Notes: generated by a model from the letters alone, not told the origin. DNA of 64,000 nt from Przewalskia tangutica (GCA_029844215.1 CM056724.1:9790307-9854306); one strand, 5' to 3'. Positions 1 to 12,174 are shown, numbered from the stretch's first letter. Translations and numbers: made by a program.

Positions 1-262
1 GACCGAAGCCGATTTAGGCCGCCTACGTATCCCCATGAGGGAATCAGGTCGAACGTAGTTCATTACAAGCGAATATTGGGTAAAATTAAAATTTCTAAAT
101 GTGGGACCGAAGCCAAGACGGCCGCCTACGTATCCACCAAGGGAATCAGGTCAAACGTAGTTCATTACAAGCAAATTTTGGGGTGAAATTAAAATTTCTA
201 AATGTGGGACCGAGGCCGGTGGCCGCCTACGTATCCGCCAAGGGAATCAGGTCGAACGTAGT
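1..262. repeat. Tandem repeat, about 104 bp, 2.6 copies
   Basis: The word gaccga(a/g)gcc recurs at 1, 105 and 208. Each is followed by gccgcctacgtatcc, then gggaatcaggtc and acgtagttcattac. The spacing is 104 and 103 bp. Related units occur near 62066, 62206 and 62323 in the second gypsy-type element, which ties the repeat to the element family rather than to the host sequence. Confidence 0.85.
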
Positions 263-668
263 TCATTACATAAAAACTTAAGCAAGACATTAAATATGAG
301 TCTTCAATTATTCTGCTAAACTAAATTGCTCTTCTAATCCGGGCTCTAGGCGGACCAAAACAAGGGGCAAGTCCAACCAATACGCCTTCATGCTCTGCAT
401 CGTGGATGGCCGGGTCTTCATGCTCTGCCACCAGTATCTCCTTCCTTTGGCTTCTGCGTGGTGCATGACTGATTCGAGGGCGGAATGGGCATAGGCAGGG
501 GAGTGTATTCCTCATCTAAGGTTATTAGGTGCACATTGACGTGGCCGTGGTTTGGCAAGGGGTTATCATGCACATTTGGGGCAGGATCCTTTAGCTGAAT
601 TACCCGCCTCCGATCAACGCCTCGATTACGTCACGAGGAGTGGCAACCTTCGGTGTCATGTATCTGGG

Positions 669-2462
669 CTATCGGGTGATCTGGCGCGTAACATTCTCAT
701 CATACCATCTTGGGATAGGGTCAGGAATCCTTCCTGGAATCGGTTGGATTAGGCCTGCAGCTCGCAGCCTTTCATATATTTGAGGTATGGGTTCAGCTAG
801 TGGGGTGCGAACTTTGGGTGGTTTTCCTTCAAAATTCTTATTTGCTCTGGGTGCATTGGGTGCTCTATTCTGTTGGCGGGCTTGATGGGTGGATCTATGC
901 GGGGCAGGATAAACGGGTGTTTGGGAAGCGTTATATATAGGCTGTGTGTGGTAGTTGTGGTATGGGGTAGGCGTATAGTGAGGTGTGGAGTTTTGGCTGC
1001 TTGGGTGGTAGTATGGGGTTTGATAGGATGAGTTTTGGTATGTTATGAATGCCTCAGGTTTACGTTCTTGTATGAACATGGAAGGGGAAACTGTCTCTTT
1101 CTTCCTTTGTGAAGTACTCCCAATTGTCCCTGACTGAATCGCCTTGTTAGTTGCCTGTAATCTTTGCCCATTTGTAATCCTGCCGGTTTAATACCTTAAC
1201 CTACGAAGTCACCCATTCTAACAACTTCATGAAATTCCGTCCAGATGGCGCTTATCATTCGCTCATAGTAGGTTGCGTCCTTCAAAGATTGCGAATAATG
1301 TGGTCATCTCACTCTCCACCATGGGTGGTTGCACTTCATTGCCTCTGACGCCACCATGGCGTATTCTCCGAATGTTTACGTAGTCTTCTTCTCGACTTCA
1401 TTAAGTAGAACCTATCCACAACGGTTTACGTGTTGAAATGGAATCGCTCCACAAAATCCACGGGCGATGCATTCCGGTGTGCCATTTCCGCGGATCTTGG
1501 CCGGTATACCAATCTAGTGCCTCGCCGGTCAAGTCGAATGAACAACTTCATAATGACTGGGTTCTTCCCTACCCGATTAGCTTGTCGCATATGACCTCGA
1601 GTGTGCGGGGTTCCTTTTCCATCAAATAGTTCAAACTTCACGCCTTGTACCCAGCCGGCGGTTCCATCGTGCGGATCGTACAAAGATCCTCGTAGTCTAG
1701 TCCTTCGTGACCTTTGTCCGATCGCATGCCCCGAACCGCTTCTTTCAGATTATGAATTTCTTTGGCCACGTCCTCGTCCATTTTGGCTCGGACTTCCCTC
1801 TCCATTTCTTCGTAATGATCCCCTTCTTGGTGAAGCACGGGGACGGTAAAAGGCTGGGCTTCTGTTGCATAAGTTAGTTGTCTGGGTTGTTTGCTGGGGC
1901 TGGTAATGGGTGTGGTGCGTGGGTATTGGTTGGCCTGGCGATTAGGGCTGATTATGGTGAAGTAAGCAGGCGGGGGCTGAGGTATATGGGTAGTAGGAGG
2001 GTCATTTTGAAGGTGGGGTTGAGGGTTGGCTGGGCGAGGGGCGGTTTGGTCGATGACTGGTGGCCTTTGTGGGGAGTTCTGTGAGATATGTGGTGGTGGA
2101 GGTCGATCTGGGATGGTTTGTGAGGTAGTGGCCCTTTGATCTGGCATAGGGGTATTCAGGCTGATGGATAGGTTGGTCAGATTCCGTAGCCTCTCCATCT
2201 CAACCTGCATATCGAATTTGTCGCAGCAATGCAATACATTCTTCCTGACTGGTGATATTCCTCCCTTCTGAAGTTTCTGTTTCGCTGACAGGAATAATTC
2301 CCAAACCATTTGGCTCGACGCCTGAGCGATCATATCATCATTTCTTGCCTTGGACTCGGTGAAGTGTGGATGCTCAGACATTGTTGAGTCAAATACGAAC
2401 CGACTTTGGGAGGATGATAAATTTTCTAAAAATGAAACAAACGATGTTAGCATAAAGCACAT
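669..2462 (-). pseudogene. Degenerate gypsy (Tat/Ogre) gag
   Basis: Three minus-strand open segments in different frames together look like one gag. Segment 2462-1638 (274 codons; likely start MSEHPHF at 2381) has an acidic/Gln N-terminal part, a Pro-rich linker and ends EDLCTIRTMEPPAGYK. Segment 1683-1426 continues with VKFELFDGKGTPH, ANRVGKN and VDFVERFHFNT, a capsid-like stretch. Segment 1079-669 carries a Tyr/Pro/Gln-rich linker and IYERLRAAGLIQPIPGRIPD, which precedes the protease in Tat elements. The frame changes near 1640-1690 and again before 1079, so no full-length product is possible. No zinc knuckle or protease motif was seen. Confidence 0.75.
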
Positions 2463-3167
2463 AATTTGCGGGTATGTAGCGGATATATCGCATTACATAG
2501 CACATTCAAACGTTCCTAACAAGCGGGGGCCTCTTTATGCCGAGGTAAGCCTAAACGTCACTTATGCGAGGTTATGACGGATTTGTCCAAGTCGTCCAAC
2601 TATAATGCCTTTGTTGGAAATGACGACCAAATGACGGTGCACTTTTCCCAATTTCAGCATGTCATGATTGGGTTTGGATTTGTCTGTCATTGCCACGCTA
2701 CACATAATATCTTTGGTTGGTCGTTGGGTTGAGAAACCCGCCGACAAGTTTGGTGTCTTCCTAATTGTGTGTCGATGCCAAGACCAACCCACCTAAGGTA
2801 AATACACGCATGCCCTAAAATAAAAGGGTGGTATAGCTCTATCTTAAGTTTCTAAGATTTGGCTTTTCGGACGCAAGGTTCCCGAGCGACAACTCGAGCG
2901 AGAAGGCTACGCCGCCACGGTTAGGCCGCACTCCACGTATGTTACCAACTCTCCTAAATTTGGGTTTTGAAGAAAGAATTTTCTTGATGCACTGCGCACC
3001 TCGCATGCGGTGTGTGATTGTGTGAATTTTCCAGTGGAAGAAATATGAGCGGCATGCCAGTTTAAGAAAAGCAGGTAGCAAAAAATAAACAAAATACAAT
3101 ACACAAAAATTAAATGCAAAATAATTGTCAAATAATAACCCTAGGTCTGTTGTGGTTAAGAACCTAA
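2463..3167 (-). other. Non-coding leader of the gypsy element
   Basis: This lies between primer-binding site and gag on the minus strand. It holds no convincing gene. It is clearly related to 62.57-63.36 kb of the second element: both contain a cgttgggttg..aaacccg..cgacaagttt block, a tatagctctatcttaagtttctaagatttggctt block and a ttttccag..tggaagaaatatgagcgg block. That shared leader is the best evidence that the two elements are one family. Confidence 0.7.
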
Positions 3168-3186
3168 ATTCCCACAGAGTCGCTTA
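3168..3186 (-). promoter_or_regulatory. Degenerate primer-binding site of the gypsy element
   Basis: The minus strand reads AGCGACTCTGTGGGAAT next to the LTR edge. The second element has the better-preserved TGGCGACTCCGCTGGGGA at the equivalent place (63359-63376). The position directly after the LTR and the similarity to that site identify it as the tRNA primer-binding site, now decayed. I did not assign the tRNA. Confidence 0.55.
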
Positions 3187-3239
3187 TTTCGCGCTCTTTT
3201 TCGCCCGCGGCATTCTAAAAAGCGAATCCTGCTCAAAAT

Positions 3240-4085
3240 GCGATGTTAGAAAAATAAAATAAAATGCTAATAATGTTCAAAAATGCTTAAAAGGTTTTAA
3301 AAAACGCTGAAAAGATACTAAAATTGCAAAAGAGGCTAAAAGCGCAAAAATGCTAAAGGGTCTAAAAATGCTAAGGGTTCGCGGAGTCGCCACCTAATTA
3401 ATTGGGTGAATTAGGACACCTAGATGTTTAACTAGTTTGAAGTAAAACATTAACTCCATTTTAATGGTCTGCTAAACTTAATGAGATTCTGGGTAAGGGT
3501 TCTTTATTAATCTAGAGGGAAGGGGTTAGGCACCCTCTAAGATCCGCTAACTTGCGGTTGTCCTGCCAAACCTAGGGTAATTATTATATTTTTTAAAATG
3601 CAAAATAAAAGCTCCACCTGCTTAATAAAATGCTAAGATGTTAAAATGTTAAAATGTTTAAAAGGTGCCTTAAAGTAAAAGGTTGCTAAAGGTATTAAAT
3701 GCTAAAAGGGCTCCTGCTTAGAAAAAGTGTTAGAAAATAAATAAGATGTTAATTGTTTAAAGGAAGGCTTAAAAGTATTTAAAAGGGTGCTAAAATATTA
3801 AAAGTGCTAAAAGGTTAAAGATGCTAAAAAATGCTAAAGTTTTAAAAATGCTTAGAAAGCTTAAAAAGAAAGGTGTCAAAGGTGCTAAAGGAGTGCTAGC
3901 ATTTTAAAGGTGCTAGCATTTTAAAGGTGCTAGAAGTGCTAAGAGGGGCTAAAAGGCTAAAGGTGCTTAAGAGTGCTAAAGATTAATTTTAAAAGTAAAT
4001 GGTGCTAAAAGTGCAAAAAGAATGCTAAATGTTAAAGAGTGCTTAAAAGGTGCTAGAAATGCTAAGATGCTAAAGGTGCTTTATG
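3240..4085. repeat. Low-complexity tgctaaaag-type degenerate repeat
   Basis: This stretch is built from irregular copies of tgctaaaa, ggtgctaaa and gttaaaag words in one strand orientation, with two exact gtgctagcattttaaag copies near 3895-3925. No fixed period and no open frame. It lies inside the LTR and is probably slippage-expanded. Confidence 0.7.
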
Positions 4086-6831
4086 GGCCATAGATTTATC
4101 TGCGCAATTAAAGAAGTGAGGCGTTAGTTTTAGATATGCGATTTTAATAATTCAGGCAAAGGATTAGATATGAAGTGACAAACCTAAAATAGATAATTAG
4201 AAGGTTTCACGATTTTAAACTAACATGATTTATTTATTTCGACAATAATTGTTCTATGTCTCTTATTATTACAAAATAAATAGAATTGCGAATAAACAAA
4301 TAAAGGCATAATTAGGCAATTAATTTTAGAGAGTAAGAGGAGTCGAGACGGATGACCACGACATTTTGTCCTATTTGTTTTTCCTAAGAGTTGCTGAAGA
4401 TGGAACTCGATGGATGCAGTCGGGTTGCCATTTGAAGTGGCTCGTGATGAGTCTCGCCAGACTCTTCATTTTTGCTCCGTCGTTTCATGTAAGAAAAAGA
4501 AAATGATAAGGATTAGTACATGCCCAAATTCATTAAACAAGCGGCACTTGACACGTAGTTTGCATTTAAGCCAACACGTATATAAATACCAAACAAAAGC
4601 GATATCGGATAAGGATGCACGGCCAAGTAGTATTGTACATAGCCCCGACAATTCCAAGTAAGGCGAGATGCAAACAGCAAGTAAAATGAGGCAAAGACAC
4701 TAGCGATGCAAACAGAGACAAGATGGCGATGGCGAAGAAAACAATGGGCGATGGCGTAGCGAGCAAACAAACAAGATGGCGTGCTCATGAACCACACTAA
4801 CACATTATATGTGCATTAATGATCAGTGATACCGGGACAGAGACACCAAACATGGGTGAAATAATATGGCAACACATAACACGCTAGTTTAATTTAAGAT
4901 ACATGACTCAACATCGAAACAAATGGCTAGGACTGAAGTAAATCCATTTTCCCCAATCATATGCCCAGATTTCTCAATGGTTTGACTATGTTAGCACCAA
5001 ACTATCCCTCATAAATGCTTAATAGAGGAATGCAGCCAATGGGCCCGAGCAGATCCTACTTGTTAAGAAAGCGATGATTGGGCCCTAAACTCAAAGCAGA
5101 ACAATTTTCATGATTTTATTATTCAAGCCAGCGTATTGAATTCAGTTTTCCAACATCATTAACACATGTAACTTGACACACAAATTGATCTCTGCTTACG
5201 CTCTTACTATTATGGGCACCTATTTAGCATTTGACCTTCAAATAGATGATTAATCTAAGGGCAGAAATGAGGATATGCCAGCAGGTTTTAGAATGAAGCC
5301 ATCATAATAGCATCAGTGGATAGTTTAGGCAAATAAGGTATCTATCTTCATCTTGACATAGGAATTCTGCATACTATATGGTAGATCACATCATACCTCA
5401 TTGTATGGAACTGAATTGAGCACACAACATAGGCAAGTAACTCAACATGGCATTCCAGATTATAATATTTGCAAATAGCCAAGGAATACTACAGTACTAG
5501 AAAATCAGAAATATGCTTGGTATATCCGAGAGATGCTAACACTAGTAGTTTTGACTGTTAGACATGGTGCAATCAGTATACCTGCTGCAATAAGTGCTCA
5601 GATCTGCTCTAAGTACGCCAGTTGGGTATAAACAGTAGGCAGAGACATTGCAGGAGAGAAACATAATGCTAACATTCCTCTGTTTAGTTATTCTAAAGAA
5701 AAAGGAGGACATCCTTACATATTTTCACTGATAGACATTGCAGGACAGATTCAACAGCATGCAGGCGACTTAACAATCAAGTTATGATGCAATATGGACT
5801 TAACATGCTAGCATGGAGGCAGTTTATATTCAAGCAGAAAAAGCGGTATAATCGGCGCCTTAGACGTGGCGAACATACGTAAATAGTTAAATGACCCGCT
5901 TAGAACAATACGATGGGTCATACGAATCGCTAATGGTGCGTGACTTCAACATCGGTTCCCAAACATCATTTTAAACATTTATGAGATACAAACACGAATG
6001 AACTAACACATACTAACACAAATTCGCGCAAAGAATACAAGATGAGCGGCGAGGAGTAGATTTTTACCTTCTCCGGCGTGACCGGCGTATCAAGTCGTCG
6101 GTCAATCGACGGGTTTTGGGTTTCGCGACGAATGAAAGAAGCGAGGTTCGTTTGTCGATTTGTGGTGGAATTGAAATAAGGAGACTTGAACTACCTATTT
6201 CGTGCTATGCTAGTGATGCTCAATATGCGAATCGATCTATCGGTTTTGGGTCCTCGATTGGTGCATTGCGTATCGTTATATAGGCTAACCCAAGGTTCTA
6301 ATATTGGTAAGCAATTAGAAGTGATTCTAGAGATTTCGAAAAGATTTAGGTCGATTCGATGTGGTTTGATAAGGTAACGATTTGAAGGAAGATCTGGTTT
6401 TGGTTATGGTAAGATGTCGTTGGCTGAAAAGAGGAAGGTTTGGGTTCGATTGGCCGGATTCTCAGGCGAGAATCACGGCAAGGAAGGTGCGGCGATGGGG
6501 GGGGGGGGGGAAGGTGCGGCGGATGAAGGGCTTAGGGTTAGGGCTGCGTTTTGTCTTTTAAGAAGATGAAGTAAAGGCTGCTGAAGGGATTAAAAGGTAA
6601 GGGCTTCGCGGGTTTGGGCTTGCGGGTGAAATAAGGTGTGGGGCGGGTTGGGCTTGCGGGTTGCGGACGATTGGGCCAGGCGGTAGTGGGCTGGGTAGGA
6701 ATAGGTTAGTATTAAATTAGTTAGTTTAATTAGTCTTTTAATTAGTGAGTTATTAGTATTAGTTTTAGGCTTTAGTTAATTTAATTTTAGGTGCTTAATT
6801 AATTAGGATTAGATTATTTAATTTAGTTAAA

Positions 6832-6908
6832 TTATTTAGGTGCTAAATTAGTCTAATTATTTAGGTGCTAAATTAGTCTAATTATTTAGGTGCTAAATTA
6901 GTCTAATT
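6832..6908. repeat. 25-bp tandem repeat, three copies
   Basis: The word tgctaaattagtctaatt starts at 6841, 6866 and 6891, an exact 25-bp period, within the AT-rich distal part of the LTR. Confidence 0.85.
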
Positions 6909-7392
6909 GTCATAATAAATGCGGGCGTGTTATTTAATTAGTGCTTAATATGTTAAAATGCGGCGCTATTATTTAAAAACTTATTATTATGCATTATTGC
7001 GAAGTTAAATTAAAATTGCATTGAGTTTATATTAAATTACTTAAATGCTGAATGCAAGTACGATATTTAAGAATTGTTTAAAGCCTTATAAATGCGACGC
7101 TATAAAAAATTGATTTTAAATTACAAATGATTATGACATTCTCTTGCGTATTAATAAATGCAACTATGCTACTTGACGTGACGTCATTGCTAAATTAATT
7201 AACGCGGGTGCGGGACTCTAAGTGCTTAATACTCTAAGTAAGACGCGACGCCATTATTAAATTATTTATTTATGCCTGTATTTATGTTTTATCGCTGCAT
7301 TTTATTATAAAAATCATAAAAAATTATTTTACAAAATTAGTCTAATTTTATGGTTAATGGCTGGACGGGAGGGTCAAAATTGGGTGTCAACA

Positions 7393-7727
7393 ACTATATG
7401 ACTATATGTTAATGTTACTTTGTTAGTAATTTAGTATTTTTAATTTAGTGGAAAATTTTTTTTTTAAAAAAAAAAACCGCCCCGAGGCCGTCTACACACG
7501 GGACCCGATCGGGACACACGGGATCGATATCGCTAGTCTCGGTCCCGCATGGCCCAAGACGACCGCCTCCTCTCCTTCCCGATCCCGCCCCTCCTCTCCG
7601 TCCCGACCCCGTCCCGAGCCCGCCGATCCCGATCCCTTTGGGCCCGACCCGGCCCACTGGTCAGCCTTACTCAATCTTATAAAATAACTTCTTACGTTAA
7701 TTTGTATATCTTATTAACGACATATAT
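7393..7727. other. Spacer with poly-A run and GC-rich Pro-codon-like segment
   Basis: Between the LTR edge and the plastid-derived block lies an A/T spacer, a T9A11 run (about 7457-7476) and a GC-rich block (7477-7665) rich in cccgacccg words. Short open frames exist on both strands because the block is stop-poor, not because a protein is recognisable. It may be an unclassified small element. Confidence 0.5.
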
Positions 7728-8119
7728 ATGGCCCCGAAGGATGAATTGAATATGGACATTTCTAAGAAGATTTGATTGTTAAACAAGAATTCACTTTTTT
7801 ACTTTGTTTTTATTTCATCTATTTTATGATTGGAACAGGGGAAGATAAACGTATTATGATTCAGAAGAGAAATTTCAAGAAATGACAGATCTATTCACTT
7901 GTGGTCCGGTCCTTCCCCGGACCCAGCGCATAGCGAGAGCTTAGTGCACCAGACTGCCTTTTTTACAGATCTACCATCTATTCACTCTATCAATAACCGA
8001 GTAAGATATGGTGTATCATAAGAGATTTACCTTTTTTTTATTAATTTCTCAAGATTAGATCAAGAACACTTATGGAATGAGGCTAGGGATGAATCAAGAA
8101 AGAAATCTTTATTGATTTA
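7728..8119 (+). pseudogene. ycf2: Nuclear copy of plastid ycf2, left part
   Basis: Read in the plus direction the sequence follows remembered ycf2 in order: a PKDE..MD segment (7734), KISFLNKN-like (about 7766), HLF.DRNRG-like (7810), ERFQEMADLFT-like (7872), and after a SINE the LSITE and NEARDESRKKSLL segments (8083-8116). Several frameshifts and stops show it is dead. It stops at the Tourist-like insertion at 8120 and resumes at 11854 with FYEENE-like codons. It is plastid DNA inserted in the nucleus (NUPT) rather than a host gene. The identification rests on recalled protein motifs. Confidence 0.75.
7900..7964 (+). mobile_element. 5'-truncated SINE tail (TS/SolS type)
   Basis: The segment tgtggtccgg..ccccggaccc..gcgcatagcgagagcttagtgcacc ends in T-rich sequence. 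It is the familiar 3' part of Solanaceae SINEs. It interrupts the ycf2 copy: acagatctattcact precedes it and acagatcta..ctattcact follows, an imperfect target duplication. Confidence 0.7.
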
Positions 8120-8291
8120 GGGCCCGTTTGGATGGGCTTAAAAAATGTGACTTTTATGTATAAAGTGCTTAAAAATAAGCAGTTGAGTGTTTGGATAAAA
8201 GTGCTTATTGGTGAGAGGGTAGTGTGGAAATTTTAATAAAATATAAGGGATACAAAAGTAATCTTAAAAGTCAACAGAAATGGCTTATAAG

Positions 8292-11200
8292 TATACCCGG
8301 CTAACAGTCGACCGGACCAGAGCCCTTACCAAGTTTAACCGTTCGGACGATTCTGGATTCACGGACTCACGGCCAACCGGTCCGGTTAGATTCTGATTCG
8401 AGTTGGCGTGCTTCGGTCGAATCAGTCCAACCGGTCCGGTTTCTTTTTTCTTTTTTTTTTAATTTTTTTTAAATTCTAGTATTTATTTTCTATAATATAA
8501 ACTAAATTCAATTTAAATATGTAATATAATAATATAATATATAATTTAGTTGTATATATTAAAATTGAAACTTTAAAGTTAACTTTTTATTTTATAGTTT
8601 ATAACTTTATACTTTATTATAGATTATAACTTTATACTTTATAGTTTATAACTTTATATTGTAAATTTGTAATTATAATTTTATTAATTTATTAGATTAG
8701 TAGATATAAGTCATATAACTTATAAGTAATAACAGATTAACAACTAAATAGATAGTAAAATTAAAATTAATGATAAGATGTAAACTTTTGAACTTTCATA
8801 ACGTTAATAAGAGTACATAATGAAGTAATAATAATTTTATTTACATATTATGCATCCTTTTTGCAAGTTCTTCGTAATCTATAGGTTGATTGAATTGGTT
8901 ATGCTCCATAGCCTCTAATCTGGAGTATTAATTCCAGTCCCGCCTTCCAAAATATTGCCTATTTCTTCATCTACGGAGAATTAACGTCTCCACATCCTTG
9001 ATTTCTTCTCTCCGATCCGATCCAATCCCTGCGCACTAACACTTCTAATGTGCTTCCACCCAACGATGAGTGGCGTGTCTCCTATTTGATCTCGTGCTTG
9101 GCTAAATGCACTTTGAAGCCACCGCTGAGATCGACACATTAAGAACATCCCGCCATCTGCAAGTACCGGAATTGCCTTTGTTATCCTGCCACCATTGTAA
9201 AGGGTCAAAATTTTTCTTCGGCTCCGCTGGCTTTTGCAAATAAAATTGCATCTCATCGCAAGATCGGCTTGTGGTTGGTTGTGTTGTAAAAGTGCTCCAT
9301 ATGTCTAAAGATTCTTCTTCATCGTCATCATCATTGAATCCTGCAGGTGTAGACACGTAACTGAACTAGAAGGAATATTAGTAAGCGAGTTGGTGTTATC
9401 ATGTAATGTAGCATAATATTCATATAATGTTTTTAAATTAGTATCTAGTTTATTTATGCAATAAAATGAAGATGGAGTTTCTGTTCCACCTATTTCCATA
9501 TAAGTATATAAACTAAATATTAGATTATGACAATCTACCTTTTTAATAGAAGGATTTAAGACTGCACCAATACAATAAACATCAGGAATAGGAAAAAAAT
9601 ATTTTTTAAACTTTTCAAACATAATCAGAATCGTGATTCAGATATTTCACATTTGATTTTAAACCATAAAGTAAATAGGAAATTTCACTATATGAGATAA
9701 AGCATTACAAATTTGTTGGTAATAAGATCTGAAAATTCAATTGCGATGTAAAATTTACGTAAAAATTTTAAAAGTTCACCAATTGATTTCCAATGTTCGC
9801 TTGTTAACATATACATTACGTTCTTACAATGCGCATTTGCAACATGTGTTATGGGGTCTTTATACTTATAACATTCTTTTAAAAATAAATAAGTATAATT
9901 CCACCGTAATAATCTCTTCTCGCATGAATTTAGGTCTCAAATTAAATTGTTTACATTTTTCTTTAAATTCTATAATTCTATTTTTCCTATTATTACCCTG
10001 AATAACTCCAACAGCTCTTTTGACAAGTTTTATTTCAGGTGAAAATAAATCAAGACCACTTTTAACAATTAAATTATAAATATGACAAGCACAACGAACA
10101 TGAAATATATCGAAGTGGTGGTTGTACTTCCGCTTTAAAAGATCTCAAAGACGATTATTAGATGCATTATCAAATGATACACAAAGTATTTTATTATAAA
10201 GATTATATTTTTGGGCATAAAAACAAATAGTTTCGCTTATATATTTTCCAAGATGACTTTGATCCTCGCCATACGCAAAAGCAATAATACGTTTTCCATT
10301 TTAAAATTTTCATCAATCCAATGACAAGTAATTGTTAAATAATCATAACCGCTCAACGTGTCCAATGTCCAAGTAAAACTAACATGGCATGGAAGGTTAG
10401 CAAACAAATATTGCAAGAAAATAACATAATCATTATGAAGTCTAAAAATATCGGCTCTAGTAGTACTACGAGGAACACCTTTAAAAAAGGATTATATACT
10501 CTTTGAATATATGTAATTAAATATGAAGAAGAAAAAGAAAAGGCAAACAACCTCAGACAATCATTTTTGCTAATTCAATGCGATCTTTTTGGATCGTACT
10601 TAGCCAACCCCAGGTTAATGGATTAAGTTGTTGTTGACGGGTTCTAAATCGACATCATTCCATTGTGCCGTATGATCGAATTTTATATGTCTAGCTATAG
10701 TGTGTCGCCACCACCCCGCATCTTATGTTTATAAGTTCTCCCACAAATATTGCGTTTAACTCTATCGGTACCACAACTTTATCATAAAAGAGCCACACTT
10801 TACTCCTTTTTTCTTGCTCTGGTTACGGTAAAGGAGGTCTACGACTACGACTACCACTAGCATTACCAACATTGTGAAGGAACACTAAGAGTGTAGGAGG
10901 TTCTTGTTCTTGTTCTTCAAGTTCAACAATATTATCTAATTGAGCGTTATCACATTCATTATCTTATTCCAAAATCTTCTTGCATTTGATCATAATCTAT
11001 ATTTTGATTAGATGATGAAGAACCTCTGATTTTACCCTTGAACTAGATTTACAGTACGATCCGACGCAATTCCTTAGTAAAGACATTATAAAATATTTAA
11101 ATAATCAACAAATAAATATGACAATTTAATAAAATAATTAGAGAATGAAACGAGTGTACCAAACTTCGGATTGACCAATAGAAACTCAAGCTCGAAGTCT

Positions 11201-11685
11201 TGCGTCTTGCTACTTTGAATTTGAAAACTAATAATATTAATAACTTGAAAATTGATAATAAAGATGATTAAGAGAGTATGAGAATAAGAGAATTGAGAGA
11301 AATGTTGTGTGATAAAAATGAAGAAAATGTAGAGAATTTATAGATTTTTTAAAGGGTAAAAATGAAATTAAAATAAATAATTAAACAAAATAAAAAACAA
11401 AAAAAAAATAATAAAACTGACCAACGATCGAAATGACCGTTGGCCCATGTCCCCTCACTCCAAGCCCAACGGCCGAAATGGCCGTTGGGCAATTTATTTT
11501 TTTGTTCTGGTCCGGTCGGTCGGTTAACCGAACGGAACCGGTTTTCCGTTCACGCCTAACCGGTCCGGCCTTACTGGTTTTTAAATAACCCGTGCGGGTT
11601 GGGGTTGAGCCAACCCAACCCCAATCCGTATGCTCCTTACCGGTCGGCCGGTTAAACTGAGTCAACCGGACCGTTGATGAGTTTA
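8292..11685 (-). mobile_element. Degenerate hAT transposon nested in the MITE
   Basis: The 8-bp word CTTATAAG lies at 8284-8291 and 11686-11693, the duplication size expected of hAT insertions. The ends are weakly inverted (TATACCCGGCTAAC against TAAACTCATCAAC) and both subterminal regions are rich in accggtccggtt words. The transposase remnant reads on the minus strand. The termini are decayed, so the exact ends rest mainly on the 8-bp duplication. Confidence 0.75.
8980..10990 (-). pseudogene. hAT transposase remnant (BED finger to dimerisation domain)
   Basis: On the minus strand a BED-finger-like NICGRTYKHKMRGGGDTL segment lies at about 10.70-10.77 kb. RNase-H-fold pieces follow between 10.55 and 9.9 kb. 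Codons 9622-9305 read KFKKYFFPIPDVYCIGAVLNPSIK.., and 9356-9102 read DEMQFYLQKPAEPKKNFDPLQWW.., the latter the hAT C-terminal dimerisation region. The order matches plant Ac-like and zinc-finger BED transposases. Multiple frameshifts and stops break the frame, so no active enzyme is expected. DDE catalytic residues could not be placed with confidence. Confidence 0.8.
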
Positions 11686-11853
11686 CTTATAAGCCTCCAA
11701 AAAAGTTAGGATTCCTAACTTTAAAAATAATCGACTTTAAAGACTTTCTCGCTTAAACAAGACTTTAAGCCAGAAAATCAAACAGTCAAATAAGCTAAAA
11801 AAGACTTATAAGTTGATTTGACCAACTTATAAGCCAATCCAAACGGGCTCTTA

Positions 11854-11907
11854 ATCTTCCCTGTTTTTTATGAAGAAAATGATTTTTTTTCTCTCAAGTC
11901 AGTAAAA
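11854..11907 (+). pseudogene. ycf2: Nuclear copy of plastid ycf2, right part
   Basis: This segment starts immediately after the MITE's right TTA and reads atcttccctg then FYEEND-like codons. It continues the ycf2 reading left at 8119 (SLL before, LPP.FYEENE after in plastid ycf2). Homology fades near 11907. Confidence 0.65.
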
Positions 11908-12174
11908 AAAATGAGTCTGAAGCACCTACTAAAATGAGTTGGAAGATTCAAAATCAAAAGATAGTGGTATTATATGTTTGAGTTGAGTTGACGTGAACAC
12001 AGTATACATGTAAATTGACATATTTAATCTTTATTTGCTTTTGTTACTACATATTTGATCTCTATGGCTTTATGAGAATTTGAATCATTTGCGATTTTAG
12101 TTTTCCTTGGTAATGACCTGTGGTGTGGTTGGCACTTCAACGTCAGGTGGATCATGCGCTCCTTTAAATAACTA
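11908..12174. other. No gene seen
   Basis: AT-rich spacer between the plastid-derived block and the next MITE. No open frame, repeat or RNA gene is recognisable. Confidence 0.5.

Larger units (their letters stand above)
1..7392 (-). mobile_element. Ty3-gypsy element of Tat/Ogre type, 5' part, cut by window edge
   Basis: Read on the minus strand the order is LTR (7392 down to about 3187), primer-binding site (about 3186-3168), untranslated leader (to about 2380), broken gag (2381-669), then short tandem units (262-1). The gag shows Tat/Ogre hallmarks: a Pro/Gln-rich linker, a FELFDGKG-type capsid start and a later ERLRAAGLIQPIPG-type segment. No protease, reverse transcriptase or integrase is visible before the window ends. 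The unit repeats at 1-262 have relatives at 62.05-62.35 kb in the second element, so this copy may also lack pol. The family call rests on remembered Solanaceae gypsy features; the far LTR lies outside the window. Confidence 0.75.
3187..7392 (-). repeat. Long LTR of the Tat/Ogre-type element
   Basis: The outer edge is TGTTGACACCC on the minus strand (7392 inward). The inner part contains the block gagtcgccacctaatt..gtgaattaggacac..gggttctttattaatc..aaggggttaggcaccct..gatccgctaacttgcggttgtcc at about 3380-3560, shared with the LTR at 57838-60062. The length of about 4.2 kb fits the long LTRs of Ogre-like elements. Nothing in 4080-6180 looks coding. The GC-rich segment at 6040-6700 corresponds in position to the GC-rich segment at 59040-59450 of the other LTR. 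Confidence 0.7.
8120..11850. mobile_element. Tourist-like (PIF/Harbinger) MITE carrying a nested hAT element
   Basis: The left end GGGCCCGTTTGGATGGGCTTA and the right end (reverse complement GAGCCCGTTTGGATTGGCTTA) form terminal inverted repeats, with TTA on both sides (8117-8119, 11851-11853). The ycf2 reading resumes straight after the right TTA, so the borders are fixed independently of the repeats. The MITE itself is about 330 bp; the remaining 3.4 kb is the nested insertion 8292-11685. A sister MITE with the same ends and a TAA duplication is at 36912-37237. Confidence 0.8.

Noticed and set aside
7445..7749. Several short Pro/Arg-rich frames on both strands
   Set aside because: GC-rich, stop-poor block next to a poly-A run; no conserved motif.
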